From Isochrysis galbana (Eukaryota; Haptophyta; Isochrysidales; Isochrysidaceae), in assembly GCA_018136815.1 (NCBI GenBank), contig CM030932.1:3088614-3152613 (forward strand): a DNA stretch of 64,000 nucleotides, written 5' to 3'. Below, one piece after another: positions 62,652 through 64,000 of this stretch. Position 1 is the stretch's first letter. Each line of letters starts with the position of its first letter. The position numbers were made by a program, and so were the translations under genes. The notes under the pieces are model-generated. The model did no database searches, was not told the origin of the DNA, and was given only the letters and a program-made list of their open reading frames with translations.

Positions 62652-64000
62652 ATGCAGCGGCAGAAGCGCGAGCAGAAAGTCACGGCCAAGGGGGCTGCTC
62701 TCGCCGCCCTCGCCCAGCTCAAGAAGGGAGGCATCCGCCGGACCGACCAGTTCCAGGTGGGCATCCCGCCGCTGCTGATACACACTGACGCCGCGGGCGC
62801 CGGAGCTGCGTGCACGCCGCAGAGAGAAAGCGAAGCGGAAGGGGAGGGGGGAGGAGGGGCAGAGGGGGGAGGGGAGGGGAGTCGGAAGAGCGGTAGGATT
62901 TGCACGGAAAGACCACCCGGGGGCGAGAAGGGTGGGGTGGGGTGAGAGGGGCCGGCGAGTTGGAAGCGGAGAACAGGGGGGCTGGGACCGACGGAGTGGC
63001 CTTGCACGCGGCGCGTGAGCACCGCGGACAGGATGAGGAGCAGTAGGTGGACCAAAAGTGCCGCGCACCCTTATTGCTGAGGACCCCCCCCATTTTTGTG
63101 CAAGTGCAGCTGTCGGTTGAGGATGACGTGTACGATGAGATGGATGAGACAGCATACCAGGAGCACATTGCAAAACGTCGTGAGGAGAACTTTATCGAAG
63201 ATGACGCCGGAAACGGCGACTACGTCGACTTTGGGCAGGAGGACTGGGACGACGCCGAGTACTCGGGCGATGAGGGCGAGCCAGGGGCTCGCCGCGCCAA
63301 GAAGCCGGCCGAGCGCGGCCGTGGCCTCTTCAACAACCTGGCACCCAAGGCAAAGAAGAAGGCCACGGAGCGTGTCTCGGGCATGTTCCTTGGCGCCAGC
63401 CGTGAAGTGCTGGGTGGCCGAGCGGGCAAGGCGGTGAGCAAGGACGATGCAGGCGACGCGCTCCTCGATTCACTTCTTGGTGAGATCGAGCACGACCCTC
63501 TCACGCTCGCATCCTCGTCCACCTCGGCGCTAAGCAAAGGGCTGGGAGGCGCCACCACCGCGAGGCGAGTGGCCATGCCCACCTTCCGTGCCCGCGTCGC
63601 CGGCGCTGGTGCGCAGCAAGCGTCTAGCGGACCGGGTGGTTCCACATACGGGTGTGCTCCACCCCCGATCGGCGCTTTCGACAGCGTCGAGGCGGCGGCG
63701 CCCGCGCGCCCTAGCACAGCCGCGAGCACTGCACCCAGCTCCGCGGGAGGATGGGGCGCGCTTCTCTCCTCTGGCAAGAGCCACGACAATATCGAGGGCG
63801 CGCCCGCGCCGATGGAAGAGGAGAGCGCCGGCTTTGGCGACGGTGACGCTGATGGCGATTACGGAGCTGATGATCTCCCATTAGACGTGGCTGAACACCC
63901 CTCTGAGGAGGCCGATGGTTGGTCTAGGAGTGAGGCACATGCAAACTCGGTGGCCACGTCCGATGAGGTAGACGAGCCTCAGCGCGCTATCCCATTTATG
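62652..64000 (+). CDS. POLA1: DNA polymerase alpha catalytic subunit, N-terminus (partial)
   Basis: Exon 1 is 62652-62756 (MQRQKREQKVTAKGAALAAL ... TDQFQ); intron 62757-63109 (GTGGGC...TGCAG, 353 bp); exon 2 runs from 63110 in frame off the window. The joined start matches the p180 N-terminal domain: a basic helix with ALAQLKKGG, then VEDDVYDEMDETAYQEH (human has VYEEVDEEQY), NFIEDDAGNGDYVDFGQEDW (human DDWIVDDDGIGYVEDG). A long acidic, low-complexity linker follows, in which LLDSLLGEIE may be a primase- or partner-binding helix. Pol alpha forms the primase complex that starts DNA synthesis in the nucleus. The catalytic domains lie beyond the window. ATG 62652 is the only fitting start. Confidence 0.92.

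Overview
The window is nuclear DNA of a unicellular eukaryote, most likely a GC-rich alga. Nothing in it looks prokaryotic. It opens with the 5' end of an 18S rRNA gene on the minus strand. Conserved genes carry short GT-AG introns: Arp3 with six, the DNA polymerase alpha catalytic subunit, a DUF1275 membrane protein and a thioredoxin-like protein. An intronless NRT2-type nitrate transporter and secreted or plastid-type leader peptides fit a phototroph. I cannot fix the lineage; a haptophyte or stramenopile is a guess. Three 100-N runs (3277-3376, 29512-29611, 45300-45399) are scaffold gaps.

Host genes, left to right: 18S rRNA (1-62, -); frameshifted FG-GAP protein (7964-11499, -); MYND-like zinc-finger protein (14993-15427, +); Arp3 (17312-19860, -, seven exons, 412 aa, all joins in frame); secreted protein with two VHL-beta-like domains (22223-23911, -); unknown protein with a frameshift (25791-26332, +); DUF1275 protein (28455-gap, +); thioredoxin-like protein (30202-31270, +); NRT2 (36666-38567, +); chromodomain protein (45125-46042, -, cut by a gap); intact FG-GAP protein (48945-52466, +); POLA1 N-terminus (62652-edge, +). 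They form no operon-like group. The two FG-GAP genes are arms of a roughly 5-kb inverted duplication (about 7866-12748 and 47470-52561).

Most of the rest is mobile DNA, much of it nested and broken: a hAT transposase, two kinds of DDE_1-type transposase, Ty1/copia and Ty3/gypsy pieces, and many fragments of a LINE group. LINE ORF1 copies begin with Met-Glu-Arg-Ala just after a small hairpin. One LINE copy carries CCCH zinc fingers and an AP-endonuclease start; others carry the endonuclease end and the beginning of the reverse transcriptase. Several insertions have an inverted 5' part, as in twin priming.

Structures not covered by ordinary annotation: (1) a 748-bp SINE-like element with an 18-bp target duplication (39806-40553), a second full copy and several right-end-anchored fragments; (2) a nested stack at 58760-62388, in which a gag-like ORF is split by LINE-like DNA flanked by three copies of a 15-bp site and is itself split by a 1682-bp TG...CA element with a 5-bp duplication; (3) seven loci sharing a GGAGGCCAAANACAG-like anchor followed by two tandem roughly 9-mers that are alike within a locus but differ between loci; (4) a 160-bp-arm palindrome in front of the intact FG-GAP gene.
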